Shown here: positions 1 through 12,191 of the stretch, in pieces
Numbering within the stretch: position 1 is the stretch's first letter
Layout: the number at the start of each line of letters is the position of its first letter
Source of the DNA: Malus domestica
Taxonomy: Eukaryota; Streptophyta; Magnoliopsida; Rosales; Rosaceae
NCBI RefSeq assembly: GCF_042453785.1
Contig: NC_091665.1
Span: 30,591,001 to 30,655,000 of the forward strand
Length of the DNA: 64,000 nt
Reading direction: 5' to 3'
Notes under the pieces: generated by a model
Database searches by the model: none
Seen by the model: the letters and a program-made list of their open reading frames with translations, nothing else
Told to the model about the DNA's origin: nothing
Made by a program: the position numbers and the translations under genes

Positions 1-202
1 ATGGATTTTTACCGTCCGAAAAGGCCCTTTGTTGTCGTGATGATTAAACTGATAATATCATATGTAATGTGTGACAATTACACTGAAAATGTCAGAAGTT
101 ATGCAATTCACAAATTACTTAGAATAGCAACAATTATTATGATATCTTTTTCTTAATCCACTTACATATATAACGGCTAAAAAGATGCAAAAAGAAAGCA
201 AG
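1..202. other. 3' flank of the first GST, no gene seen
   Basis: This AT-rich stretch lies downstream of the stop codon of the minus-strand GST that ends at 203. I see no coding frame, RNA gene or clear repeat in it. It probably contains that gene's 3' untranslated region. Confidence 0.5.
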
Positions 203-1028
203 TCAAGGCCTTGAAGCAAGAATCATCTCCCTCTTCTGCTTGTAATTCACGAACATTTGATCTGCAGGCTGGAGGCTCTTTTTGATTGCTGGGTTTTCCC
301 TAAAGTTGTTAATCCAATTACATAAGCAAGGGAACTCACTGGCTTGCAGCACTTTGACACCAACCACTTGTTCAATCACTCCAACAGAGGAGGCTATAAA
401 TCCCAAGGCCAAGTCAGCCAACCCAATTTCACTGCCACCGAAAAACTCCTTCTCTCCCAGAGCTTGCTCTTCCAGGATCTTGAGTAGATCTCTGACTTCT
501 TTTGCAGCCTTCTCATGTTCTTCCCCATCAGCCACAAAGAATTTGGCAAATGGTACGCTCTGCTTGATCACACAAATTGAAATTTGCATTTGATTAGTAA
601 TGACCGAAAAGGCAGAAACTCCAATAATATATAGAAGCAATATATGTTATGATGTCAGATTGTAAATTTGAATTACAATATATATATATATGACATTGCT
701 TGGCATATATAATGATCACCTTTTCGTCTATAAACTTCAACCAGAACCGCGCCAACGCTCTCTCATGAGGGTCATTTGACAGGAGGGGATTCTGGGGCCA
801 AGTCTCCTCAATGTACTCGAGGATCACACTGGACTCAGCGATTGGCTTCCCGTTGTGAACGAGTACTGGGATCTTTTTGTGAACTGGGTTGTAATGCAAA
901 AGCAAATCACTCTTGTTAGCCAAATCCTCTTCTATGTATTCGTACTTCACACCCTTGAGCTCTAGAGCCCATACCACTCTGGAACTATATGGACTATGCC
1001 AAGCTCCAAACAGCTTCACTTCTTCCAT
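203..1028 (-). CDS. GSTU: Tau-class glutathione S-transferase, copy 1
   Basis: This is a two-exon gene. Exon 1 is 1028-720, exon 2 is 559-203, and the intron runs 719-560 (GT-AG, phase 0). Together they give 221 residues, the normal length for tau GSTs. The N-terminal thioredoxin-like domain (about residues 1-80) has the catalytic-serine motif SPYSS after GAWH, the glutathione-binding stretch [13 protein letters not shown] and the family signature [10 protein letters not shown]. The helical C-terminal domain has [15 protein letters not shown]. Known tau GSTs are cytosolic and conjugate glutathione to electrophiles such as herbicides and peroxidised lipids; the substrate here is unknown. The start is the first ATG of exon 1, followed by MEEVKL, which is shared by most cluster members. 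A TATA-like TATAAGGAGG lies about 50 bp upstream. It points away from the other three intact GSTs. Confidence 0.93.
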
Positions 1029-1075
1029 TTCTTGTTGAGTTCTTTGCGTTCGTTAAATGTTCGAGTTCGGCCTCC

Positions 1076-1083
1076 TTATACAA
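1076..1083 (-). promoter_or_regulatory. Putative TATA box of GST copy 1
   Basis: The minus strand reads TATAAGGAGG about 50 bp before the ATG at 1028. The place is right for a short 5' leader, but no transcript data are available. Confidence 0.4.
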
Positions 1084-1466
1084 CATGATTCTATGAATAA
1101 AGCTTTGAAATATCCTTTTGGAATAGTCAACCGGATGTTGCATTGTTTCTTCTTGGTTTCCTTCTTGACCAATTGAGATGATTTTTCAAGCAATTTAGGT
1201 GTGGCATATTAAGAATAGTAATGGAAGGCCCACGCGTTCACGTATTTGAAAAGTTGTCTTGAACTTGATTACCTTAGAATATGCAGGATTTCCTAGCTAT
1301 TGTCTGCAGACGGCTGTGGTCCTGTGGATATCGTATTTAACAGGCCAAAGAGGCAATCTTTCTGCTATTCTCAATTTTTTATTGAGAATATAAAGTTTCA
1401 CGTCGTCTTGTAGAATTAAATAAAAGTTATAAATTGAGAACAATATTGATATTTATCAACTTCCTG

Positions 1467-1760
1467 TTAAATTCCAAACAGCAGCTTCACTTCTTCCAAC
1501 TTTTTTTCTTGTTTAATTTGTATTCTAAATTCCTCAAGCCCTTGGCCCCCTTATATGTTATGATTCTTTGAATACATAAAGCTTTGAAATTTCCTTTGGA
1601 GTTTAACAGGAAGTTGCATTGTTTCTTCTCGGCCTCCCTTTTAACCAAATGAGATGACTTTTCAAAGTAATTTTGAGTGTTCCCCAAGAACACCAATGTT
1701 TCTGTGCCAAGTATTTAACTCCAACAGTCAATTGTGGACTATGTACACGAATTTCCAATT
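1467..1760 (-). pseudogene. Decayed 5' end and promoter of a minus-strand tau GST
   Basis: On the minus strand, 1499 onward reads LEEVKLLFG and then a stop. This matches the start of the GST proteins, but the initiating ATG is TTG and the frame ends after about ten codons. The upstream 260 bp resemble the leader and promoter of GST copy 1 (1029-1190) and the relic at 25214-25490, including the shared stretch gagatgacttttcaaagtaa. It lies head to head with the intact GST that starts at 2110, about 0.6 kb away. No other part of the gene body is visible, so this is a truncated duplicate and not an expressed gene. Confidence 0.75.
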
Positions 1761-2046
1761 TTTTTTCCCCAGACAGGATAACAACTTAATGTTAAATATT
1801 TTGAAAGATATTTTACAACGGGCTAATGCATTTATAGCATAGTATGTCAAATATAACTAATATGAATGTAACATTGAATATATTATCATTAGAACGTTGA
1901 GATGGTAAGCATTGTTTGTTAAATTCTCAATATATATAGTATGTATGAAAGAAAAGTATGTATGAAAAAGAAAAAGACTCGCACCATCTCCATTCGTCCT
2001 TTTCCTTTCCTCATTTCTCCTATCCCACCAAAAGCTTATAGAGACC

Positions 2047-2053
2047 TATAAAG
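2047..2053 (+). promoter_or_regulatory. Putative TATA box of GST copy 2
   Basis: TATAAAG lies 57 bp before the ATG at 2110, the same spacing as in the other cluster members. Confidence 0.5.
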
Positions 2054-2109
2054 CTAACGCATTGGTGAGAGCAAATTAGGAAGAAGAAAAAAGCAAGTAC
2101 TTTACAAAA

Positions 2110-3296
2110 ATGGAAGAAGTGAAGCTGCTAGGTGCATGGCCTAGTCACTTTTGTTACAGAGTCATATGGGCTCTAAAACTAAAGGGTGTCGAGTATGAAT
2201 ATGTCGAAGAAAATCTTACCACCAAGAGTGAACGCCTTCTGCAGCATAACCCAGTTCATAAGAAGATCCCTGTTCTCGTTCATGGCGGAAAACCAATCCC
2301 AGAGTCCACTATCATTCTTGAATACATTGAGGAGGTTTGGCCACAGAACCCACTGCTTTCGGATGATCCTTATGAGAGGGCCATGGCTCGATTTTGGATT
2401 AAGTTCGAAGAGGACAAGGTGAGAGTCATCAAATTTGTTCACAAAATTTTGAGTTTTAAGTAATTCAAATCTAGACCCGCTTTAGATTTATTTAATTTTA
2501 ACAAGATGCTCATATTCTTAATTATGAACACGTCTCTTTGCAAAAGTATTTGATAAAAAACTCTGGTCAGCATAACATAATTGTATCTCGAGGCGATATT
2601 TATATTTGGACTACAATCTTGATCCTAGAAGTCTAGAACAACCACTAGACAAAAATTTGGCCACATGTATTTAGAAAATGTGACAAATTTTAACATGACA
2701 CGTTATAAGTGAGTAATAGTCTCATAATAAATTCTCTTTTGGTGTCCCTCTAATCTGTTACAATTATCCTAAGCCTGACTTGTTTACTAACTTTTTATTA
2801 GTTTCTTTATAACATCTTAACTGTAGGCTAACTATATATTGAAAATAATCTTGTCGTCAAATCTGTTTACCAAATTATTTGAAATGTTTCATGGATTCAC
2901 ATGTGTATAGCTAATCAAATATCAAATTGAGCCTTGCAGAGTTCAGTTTTTATTGCATATTTTCGATCAATTGGTGAAGAGCAGGAGAAGGCAAAAAAAG
3001 AAGCCCAAGAAGCGTTGAAAACAATAGAACATGGACTTGGAGATAAGAAATTTTTTGGAGGGGAGAAAATTGGGTTGGCAGACTTGGCTTTGGGATGGAT
3101 AGCTGGTTGGCTAGGAGCTATGGAAGAATCAGCTGGTTTAAAGTTGCTAGAACCAAATATGTTTCCTCACTTGCAAACTTGGATACGCAATTTCAAAGAT
3201 GTGCCTGAGATCAAGGAGAACATACCTCATCATGATGAATTGTTGGCTTATTTCAAACCCCTAAGAGAGAAGTTCATTGCATCATCAAGATCATAG
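2110..3296 (+). CDS. GSTU: Tau-class glutathione S-transferase, copy 2
   Basis: Exon 1 is 2110-2418 and exon 2 is 2940-3296. The 521-bp intron is GT-AG and phase 0, and the product has 221 residues. The thioredoxin-like domain has [24 protein letters not shown] and [10 protein letters not shown]. The C-terminal domain has [18 protein letters not shown]. The probable catalytic serine (residue 12) is kept, but the proline that follows it in the usual SPF/SPY motif is histidine. This could alter active-site geometry. Exon 2 starts after the CAG at 2937-2939, which keeps the frame and matches the other copies. It sits just upstream of the Ty3/gypsy insertion and head to head with the relic GST at 1467-1760. 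Confidence 0.92.
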
Positions 3297-3521
3297 ACTA
3301 GTTTTTAAATCGAATTACGCTATTGTTAGTCTCGTCTATATGCACATGGCTCAGACTGTGATGCTTAATAGGTTCCGCAGTACATCAACAGTTAGAAATC
3401 GCTCATGATCGCGAAAGTATACTTCCGAAACATACCACGCATGCTTTTCCTTTCAAATGCTATTAGTATATGTTTAATTAACTTTATATTTGTGAGAAAA
3501 GTCAAAAGAGAGCATGATATG

Positions 3522-3560
<39 letters not shown>

Positions 3561-3681
3561 ATATATCTATATATATATATATATATATCTATATATCTAT
3601 ATATATATATATATATATATAAAGAGGCTTCTGAGGGAAGAGATCTTCAATTTTTTTTTAAATGAAAATTAGTTGTGGAGT
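3297..3681. other. 3' flank of GST copy 2 with TA microsatellite
   Basis: This is AT-rich DNA between the GST stop codon and the gypsy insertion point. It holds a long TA/ATCTATAT microsatellite (3521-3625). Its last five bases, ggagt at 3677-3681, are the left target-site copy of the gypsy element. No gene is seen. Confidence 0.6.
3521..3625. repeat. TA-rich microsatellite with ATCTATAT interruptions
   Basis: An almost pure alternation of T and A over about 105 bp is interrupted at regular places by a C, giving repeated ATCTATAT blocks. It lies 60 bp from the gypsy insertion. Confidence 0.9.
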
Positions 3682-4620
3682 TGTTTGGGCCCAAAATAAT
3701 AGTTTGGGCCGAGGGTAGGATCATTCTCGGCCCGAGAGGCCGTGCGGCAAAATGGCCATGGATCGTTCAGCTCGTGGGCTTCCAAGCCTAGGTTAGTTTG
3801 ATCAGAACGCAAGTCGAGTCCTAGTACAATAGGGAGTCTCGACGGGATCAGTAATTCAGAAAGCGAATCCGGCTCGGTTAAGGACTAGGTTCACAATCCT
3901 AGTGAAAGTAGGACTGGTCGAGTTGGTACTGATCAGGAGAAGAAGACCTAGTCCGAGTAGGTTTTTAACTCGACCTTGGGGGGCCGTTGCTATAAATAGA
4001 AGAGACTGCGCATTATTCAAGCCCCCTGCAAATCAATACAAAATTGCCCTGCGCAAACTCTCAACAACTTGAGATCTTTTTCCTTTTTCTTTTTCGCTGA
4101 CACATCTTCCGTTGGCATCAACAGCACTGTGGAAGCAACCGGTGATACCTTAAGTCGGCATAGATAGCTCTGTCACCGTAGAATTAGTCGTTCTCGCAGT
4201 ATCTTCCGTTGGCATCAACAACACTGCGGCGAGAGCGGTTGATTACCTATCCAAGTCTCGGTCGAGAAGGGTTTCTAAATCCTTATTGGTCGAGGTCATC
4301 TCATTAGCCTTCTCGGCAAAGTGAGGTGTTACAGTTATTACATTCGGCACATTGAAAGCCGAATTTGATATTGAACTTCGTAAGAATAGTAACCTTGTCT
4401 TCAGGTTCGAGAGCCCAAGAGGCCGAGACGTGTTCCTTTATCGGCCGCAATCGCAAGACGCAGAAGTCAGCCGCGCACCCAACGCAACATCAACAAAATT
4501 TACTCCTCGGCCGAGCTCGGCCGACGAGTTGGCACGCCCCGCAATCACCGAATGACGTAGTTAGCCTTTAGATTACTCGGCCTGCGGGCCACGTAGGCTT
4601 TGTAGTTTCTAGGGTCAACA
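3682..4620 (+). repeat. 5' LTR of the gypsy element
   Basis: This 939-bp terminal repeat is nearly identical to 17612-18550. A TATA box (TATAAATAGA) lies at 3991-4000, giving a likely transcript start near 4025. Downstream are two imperfect copies of a block beginning atcttccgttggcatcaaca (about 4105 and 4201), an internal duplication in the leader part of the LTR. Confidence 0.95.
3991..4000 (+). promoter_or_regulatory. TATA box in the 5' LTR
   Basis: TATAAATAGA is preceded by a GC-rich stretch, the classic plant core promoter form. The same sequence is present in the 3' LTR. Confidence 0.7.
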
Positions 4621-4623
4621 TTT

Positions 4624-4641
4624 TGGCACGCCCAGTGGGAC
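4624..4641 (+). other. Putative primer-binding site of the gypsy element
   Basis: TGGCACGCCCAGTGGGAC begins four bases after the 5' LTR. It starts with TGG, as expected for pairing with the CCA end of a tRNA. I could not identify the tRNA with certainty. Confidence 0.6.
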
Positions 4642-4663
4642 CCAATGCTAGACTACGAAGTTC

Positions 4664-7600
4664 ATGCCAATTGAAACACGATCGGTAAAAAAGAAAACAG
4701 CTATGGGAAAGTCGACAGCCGATTTGCCGAATCAGAGCATAGGACAAAGTGTGCCACAGGCGCAGAATCCCCTTAGCGCTGTGACACCTGAGTCCACGAG
4801 CACGACTCGCCGAGAGAGAGAAGTTAACCTCGACGGTCAACTACGCGGTCTAGAAATCCCTAACAGAAACACCTGCGTTCTCAATGAAGGGATAGTAGAA
4901 GAGTGCGATGAAGATGGTGGTGAAGGATCTGATCCGCCAACAAGGTCGTTTCTTCGAAAGCGACTAGACGAGCAGTCTCGGTCAGTCGAGCAGACGTTTA
5001 GTCGAGGCATTGACAAGATGCATGACGTGATACTCAGTTCCAATGAGCGATAAACCAGATTGCTCGAAATGCTGGTTAGTAAAGTCAGTGACAGCAGGCA
5101 TTTCGATCTTCTCCAACATTTACCACCAGGAAACAATCCGTTACCAATTGTACCGGCCGAGCCTATTCCTGCTCGGCTCAAACAAATCGACTTGGAAAAA
5201 GGAGGAGGGTCGAATAGTAGGTCAGACGGAACCAACCAGAGGGTCGAAGCAACACCTGTTGACATGACCGAAGTTCAGTGGATGATCGACTCGGCCATGA
5301 AGAAAGGGCCGAAGTTTCCTAAGTTTATCCATCCGTACCCGGCCTACGTGGAAACGTTCGGATACCCGAAGGGTTTCAAGATCCCAGATTTTAGCCTTTT
5401 TGCCGGTGAATCGTCTCTGTCTTCGTTGGAGCACGTGGCTCGTTTCACCACGCAATGCGGGGATGTTAATAGTGATTTCCATAAGTTACGGCTGTTCAAC
5501 TTCTCATTGACCGGTTCAGCATTCGCCTGGTATATCAATCTCCCTCCTAATTTCGTCCAAAACTGGGAGGGGTTGGTCGAGAAATTCCACGAGCAGTTTT
5601 ATTGGCCAGGGATGGAGATGTCAGTTTCCTCATTAGCAAGGATGGCTCAAGCATCTGATGAGTCACCAATGGATTATCTTACCAGGTTCAAATCAGCCAG
5701 GAATTGGTGCCGAGTGCCTTTACGCGAAGTCGAATTTGTCAGGCTTGCTTTGAACGGCCTCGATGTCGAATACAAAAAGAAATTCTTGGGGGCAAACTTT
5801 CGGGATATGTACGAATTAGCCCAGCATGTCGAGCATTATGATTACTTGCTCCGCGAGGAAAAGATTTTGAAAGTTCCAACTCGGGGGACGATTTACAAGA
5901 ATCCTACTGTTAATTATGCATCAACCGAGGATGAATGCGTTAGTGTGGATGCAGCTGAGATAGTGATAGATAAGCCATACGTCTGCAAGGCATTGACTCA
6001 AGTTGACTCTAGGGAAGTCAAAAGCCGTTCGACCACTGAGGGAACGTTGAAACCGTCAAAAGTTTATACTTTTGATATTACAAAGGCTGACGCAATTTTT
6101 GACCAACTGTTATCAACAAGAATCATCAAGCTTCGGCCTGGTCACAACATTCCCAAGGCCGAAGAGCTTAAAGGAAAGGTATATTGTAAATACCACAATT
6201 CAAGTAAACATACGACAAACAATTGTGTCGTGTTTCGAGACAACGTCCAAAGCTGGATTGATAATGGCAAACTGAAATTTCCAGAGAAGAAGATGAGTGT
6301 TGATACTGACCCGTTCCCCACGGCAACAGTAAATATGGTTGATGCATGCCTACCTAAAGACAAAGGGAAAGGGAAGGTCGAAGATGTTGCGACGCAACGC
6401 TTTCGGAATCAGAATTCTCGGCCACGTTTCATGGCCGATTTTCGTTCAAACAAACCACCTACAGCTTTAACGGGACCCGCTATTGTCAAACCTATGGTAG
6501 ATTATACCACCGATGAAGACAGTGGGACAACGGTTTTGTGCAGCAAATCCAGAGCCAAGGTCGGTAGTGAGCCAGAAGAGAAGCCCTCTTCGCTTATAAC
6601 GGAACGACCTACGGCCGCAACCCAGCAGAAGGTTGCCGAAGTAGGAAAACATCAAGGGGTTTTTGATAGGCTCGGTTCTAAAGTACGAATGGAAGGGACA
6701 CCCCCGGTCAGACGGCGCCTCGATTTTGATGCTTCATTCTATGACGATGATTACTATAAACGTAATTCTAGCAGTTCAGAATCATCGCGAAGCCAAAAAA
6801 CCTTCAAACCTCCCGAGCCTAGAGATCAACGTTGGTATACATATCATTCTTCGAAAGGCGTCTACACCGTGTTGTCCAAATCCCAGAAACGCCGGCATCA
6901 AAGGATAGATTGCATGGCCCGCCGACGGGCAGCCCAAGAAACTTTGATCCCTAAATGGCGACCGAAGGACACCATTGCTACTGATGATGAACGACCACCT
7001 CCAGCCATTATGACAGAGTTGGCTCAAGGGAGACGGCTGGTCGACCAAGATGTCGAAACCACGTTTGAAGAGGCCGATAAACGGATCAAACTTCTTCTTC
7101 GACCAGGGGAGATGAAGGCGCGCCTTGAACATTTCAGGCAAGAGGCCGAAAGCAAATTAGCCTCGCCAGCTATACAAGGACCTTTGATCAAGATCCGACG
7201 GAATTTGCACCCCCCATTCCTTGAGGAGGCTTTGGAGTACATGCGAGAATTCCATAAGAAACATTCGGCCAATGATCTGTATGGCTTGCCAAAAGCATGC
7301 CAGGACACCATTGATCTAGTCCTGACTTGTCCTGATGCCGAGCGAATCATCCAGAAAACCTCAGACCCAGGATTGAAAGCAAGGTTCCAGCACATACGAG
7401 AAGCTCGTGTCCTTGGATTTGAAGTCGACCCATACACTGATATTGATACAGCCGACCTTCCTTTCTCAATGGAGGACCTTCAGTATTTACAATATCACTT
7501 CGAAGTATTCTCGGCTGTTTCGCTCTTCGGCCTTACGACCGATGAAATAGCACGTGTTGCACGTCTGGATGCTTATCTCGACACTAGGGATGCTCGGCTA

Positions 7601-8623
7601 CACTACCAGGAGCAGGTCCTGACCCCGAGCACACTGTCGATCTCAACCTCACATGAGGTAGGTACGCAGAACCAACAAGTTGCCGAAGCAGCACCACAGG
7701 ATCAAACCATCGAAGAAGGAACACAAGAGGCTCGTTGTCCAACCTTGACAGCAGAGTCCGCGGTTGCCGACCAGACAAGAGATGAAGCTAGTGAGGAGGG
7801 CCCTAACCCGATGGGCCCGTCAGTCCTGGATAACATGGAAATCAGTATGGTCCATGTGTTACCCACTGATTTTCAATCAAGCACGACCCAACCGAACTTC
7901 CTCGATGGTGACGTAGTCGCCGAAGAAGCCGGCAATGTTGATTTTGTATCTGTTGCTGAAGTTGAGTCAACGATAAAAGATGACAGTCTAAAGGCGGCTT
8001 TGGCCGAATTGTTTCCTCGTTCATCATCGGCCAAACTTCGCCATTTAAAGCCTTTGTATGTGACGGCCCATATCGAGGGGTATCCAGTTTCTAAAGTTTT
8101 CGTCGACTGTGGAGCTACCGTCAATATCATGCCTCTGAACATCATGAAGGCCTTACGTCGCTCGAATGACGAACTTATTCCGTCAGGGATCACAATGAGT
8201 AGTTTCGTCGGTGATAAATCCCAAACCAAAGGTGTACTTTCGTTAACTGTACACATTGCTGGTCGCACTCACATGACCGCCTTTTTTGTGGTTGATTCCA
8301 AAACCAAGTATAATGCACTGCTCGGTCGGGACTGGATTCATCAGACCAGCTGTATTCCTTCATCATTGTATCAAGTGCTTGTATTTTGGGACGGCAACCC
8401 GGTCACTGTTCACCCGGCCGATAGCCAGCCCTTCGAAGCTAATATGATCCAAGCACGGTATTATGATGACCACGTCGGCTACATTACATTGCAAGGCTTC
8501 AATGAAGAAGGACGGCCGACTCAGATTTCGGTTCAGAAAGCTATCGAGGTTGGCGCCGAGACTGTCCAGCAGGATTCGGCGAGACTCGGATTAACCAATT
8601 TCCTCCCCGAAGCTGATGTTTGA
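4664..8623 (+). pseudogene. gag-pro: Gypsy gag-protease frame with one internal stop
   Basis: This frame of about 1,320 codons is open except for TAA at 5051-5053. The segments before (4664-5050) and after (5054-8620) are in the same frame. The gag domain (about residues 240-340) has the features FAGESS, FAWYINLPP and FHEQFYWPG. A cysteine/histidine cluster, YCKYHNSSKHTTNNC, at 6178-6225 is zinc-knuckle-like. A long charged linker follows. The aspartic protease lies near the end, with VDCGATVNIMP (around 8100) and ALLGRDW. The frame stops at TGA 8621-8623, before reverse transcriptase, which sits in another frame. The internal stop could be a CAA-to-TAA change (inference). Confidence 0.85.
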
Positions 8624-8762
8624 CACCGATCGGGAAACACGTAGGGCCGCGGTTTCATCTACTATGGAACGACTGCTGGCCCATTGGTATACTATATCTA
8701 AACAACCAAATTCGGGCGTTAACCTCGTCGAGTTCCTTGCCGAATGAGATAATGGTCCTGTC

Positions 8763-11700
8763 TTGTCTCTTGATAACATTCAAGCCGCCCAGGCCGAACT
8801 CGAAGATCATCGGCCCCAAGTTAAGGACCCCTTGGAAGAGATTAATGTTGGGACGGTCGATGACCCACGGCCTTTGTTTGTTAGTGCGTTGCTTCCCCAA
8901 CAAATGAAGGACGAGTTTCGTGCCTTGCTTACGGAGTTCAAAGATTGCTTTGCTTGGAGCTATCATAAAATGCCCGGCTTAGAGCGTACTCTGGTCGAGC
9001 ATGAATTACGTATTAAGCCCGGATGCAAACCTGTCCGTCAGCCACCTCGTCGATTCTCGACCGAAGTGCAACTCGGCATCAAGGACGAATTGGTTCGACT
9101 TTTGAAAGCCGGGTCCATTCGGACAGCTCGATATGTTGAATGGTTGGCAAATATCGTGCCTGTTTTAAAGAAAAATGGTGCACTACGCATCTGTATCGAT
9201 TTCAGAAATCTGAATCTGGCAACTCCCAAAGATGAGTATTCAATGCTGATCTCAGACATGTTAATCGATGCTGCGGCAAATCATGCAATCTTATCTTTTA
9301 TGGATGGACACGCGGGGTACAACCAAATATTCATTGCCGAAGCCGATGTGCACAAAACTGCTTTCCGTTGCCTGAGGGCACTCGGTACTTACGAATGGGT
9401 TGTTATGCCATTCGGCCTCAAGAATGCTGGTGCCACATACCAGCGGGCGATGAATACCATCTTCCATGATTTAATTGGAACCATCGTCGAAGTTTACATC
9501 GACGATGTTGTCATCAAATCTAAACGCCGACAGACACATCTGGACGATCTCCGACAGGCTTTCCTCCGGATGCGTCGGCACAACCTCAAGATGAATCCTG
9601 CCAAGTGTGCCTTCGGCGTATCGACCGGGAATTTTCTTGGCTTCCTCGTGCATCACCGTGGGATTGAAGTCGATGAGAATAAGGCCCGCGCAATTATCAA
9701 TGCCCCACCCCCAACGACGAAGAAACAACTTCAGTCCTTACTCGGACAGATCAATTTCCTCAGCCGATTTATTGCCAACTCAGCAGGTAAAATGAAAGCG
9801 TTCTCCACGCTTTTGAAACTCAATGACTCAGATAAATTTGTGTGGGACGACGAGCATCAGGAGGCGTTTACGTAAATCAAAGTCTCTCTCACGAACCCAC
9901 ATGTCCTGGTTCCTCCTCGGCGCGGTAAGCCTCTTAAGCTCTATATCTCGACGGTCGAAGAATCCATCGGGTGCCTCCTTGCGCAAGATAACGACGCCGG
10001 ACGAGAGCAGGCTATTTTTTATCTCAGCCGCAATCTCAGTCAACCGGAGATCAATTATCCAGCCGTCGAGAAGCTGTGCCTGGCCGTGTTTTTCGCCGCT
10101 TCCAAGCTTCGGCATTATATGCTCCCATCAGTTACCCAAGTCATTGCTCAGACCGACGTCATCCGCTATATGCTCACCCGACCAATCGTAAAGGGCCGCA
10201 TTGGGAAATGGACCATGGCACTGTCCGAATTTAGCTTGCAGTACGTAGCCCAGAAAGCTGTCAAGGGCCAGGCACTGGCTGATTTCCTTGCTCAACATCC
10301 CTCCCCATATGGTTTTGGGGGCAACGACGTTGAAATCGGCATGGTTCAAACGCGCGACAACCACTGGACGATGTACTTTAACGGCTCCAGTACGTCATCT
10401 TCGGCGGGCGTGGGAATTGTTATTCAATCCCCGAACCACGATCACTGGTTATTTTCGCTTAAGTTGGATTTCGAATGCACCAACAATCAGGCCGAATACG
10501 AAGCCCTAATCGTCGGCCTTGGAATTCTTCATGACCTGCGGGCAACCCGCACCCTCGTCCTCGGCGATTCCGAACTTGTGATTAACCAACTCAATGGTTC
10601 CTTTCGTTGCATGAGTTGTACCCTGGCGCCTTACCACATGATCGCCAGCTATTTGGCCGAGTCATTCGACGGTATTACATTTAAACATATTTCCCGGAGT
10701 CATAATACCGACGCAGACGAATTGGCTCAAATTGCCTCCGGCACACAACTCTTGAGGGGCAAGCTAGGCCGAGAAATACCCGTGTTGCGACAGCTATACC
10801 CGGCCTTGGTTAACCAACAAGTCCTCCAGCGCGACAACGTGATACGAACAAGAGTCATGTCCTTACCTTCGTTGTTAGATCGAGACGACCCTGTGGACGT
10901 TTGTGCCGTCGAGGCAGTACCAGATGATTGGAGAAAGCCCATTATGCAGTACCTCGATAATCCCAATGGTAAACACGATCGCAAGACAAGAGTTCACGCC
11001 ACGAACTATGTCATGTATCAGAACGAGTTATACCGAAAAGGCGAAGATGGTTTGTTATTACTTTGCCTCGGCCCCCAAGAGAGTGCTCGGGCGATTACAG
11101 AAGTCCATGAAGGGGTATGCGGAGCTCATCAATCCGGACGGAAAATGCGATGGCTACTTCGACGGCACGGCTATTTTTGGCCAAGGATACTAAAGGATTG
11201 TATCGAGTTTGCACGAGGATGCGTACAGTGCCAAATCCACGGGCCTATACAAAGGGTCCCGGTCGAATCATTGCATTCGGTCATAAAGCCATGGCCTTTT
11301 AGAGGATGGGCCATGGACGTAATCGACAAAATCACGCCATCTTCGGGAGCTGCTAAGCACGCATGGATAATAGTCGCAACCGATTACTTTACTAAGTGGG
11401 TCGAAGCGAAATCATATGCCGAACTAACATCTAAAGAAGTTTGCGACTTCGTGGAGGAACACATCGTGACCAGATTTGGTGTACCAGAAACGATCATAAC
11501 TGACAATGGAACAATCTTCACAGCCGAGAGGTTTAAAGAGTATACGGCAAATTTGAAAATTCGGCTCGAACAGTCTACACCGTATTATCCACAGGCGAAT
11601 GGGCAGGCCGAGGCAAGTAATAAAGTGTTGATCGGCATCCTCGAAAAAATGATAAAAGAAAGGCCTGGCATGTGGCATTTGAAGTTGAACGAGGCATTAT

Positions 11701-12191
11701 GGGCATATCGAACATCGCCCCGATCGGCGACTGCGACAACCCCGTACGCATTAACTTACGGACACGATGCAATGTTACCAGTCGAGTTAAGCATAAATTC
11801 ATTGCGATTAATCGAACAAAGTAGTTTGTTTAGCGCCGAATATAATCAGTCCATGAGACAGGAACTCATAGATTTGGAAGAAGCACGACTTGACGCTTAT
11901 AACTTACTGGTGGCACAAAAACGGATTACCAAGCGAGCCTATAATCAAAAGCTACGACAGAAAACATTCGGCGAGGGTGAATTAGTGTGGCAAACGGTGT
12001 TACCCGTAGGACTAAAAGACCCTAGATTCGGCAAGTGGTCGCCAAATTGGGAAGGACCGTTCGTTGTGCATAAAGTATACAGAAAATGGGCGTATCATCT
12101 TAAAGACCGGACCGGTTTGGTTCACAGATTGCCGATCAACGGGAAGTTTTTAAAAAAATACTACCCGGTCACGTGGGAAATGCGGGAATAG
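8763..12191 (+). pseudogene. pol: Gypsy pol: reverse transcriptase, two RNase H-like domains, integrase
   Basis: The frame is open from about 8748 to 12191 except for one TAA at 9873-9875. Reverse transcriptase includes LRICIDFRNLN, FMDGHAGYNQI, MPFGLKNAGATYQ and the catalytic YIDD (9494-9505). The first RNase H spans about 9900-10280. A second RNase H-like domain begins near 10372 with MYFNGSS, followed by NNQAEYEALI and GDSELVINQ. Integrase has the HHCC zinc-binding motif (H and H near 11107-11130, CVQC near 11221) and a core with MDVID, TDNG and NGQAEASN. The single stop lies between RT and RNase H. The 5' junction with gag-protease is out of frame. Confidence 0.88.
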
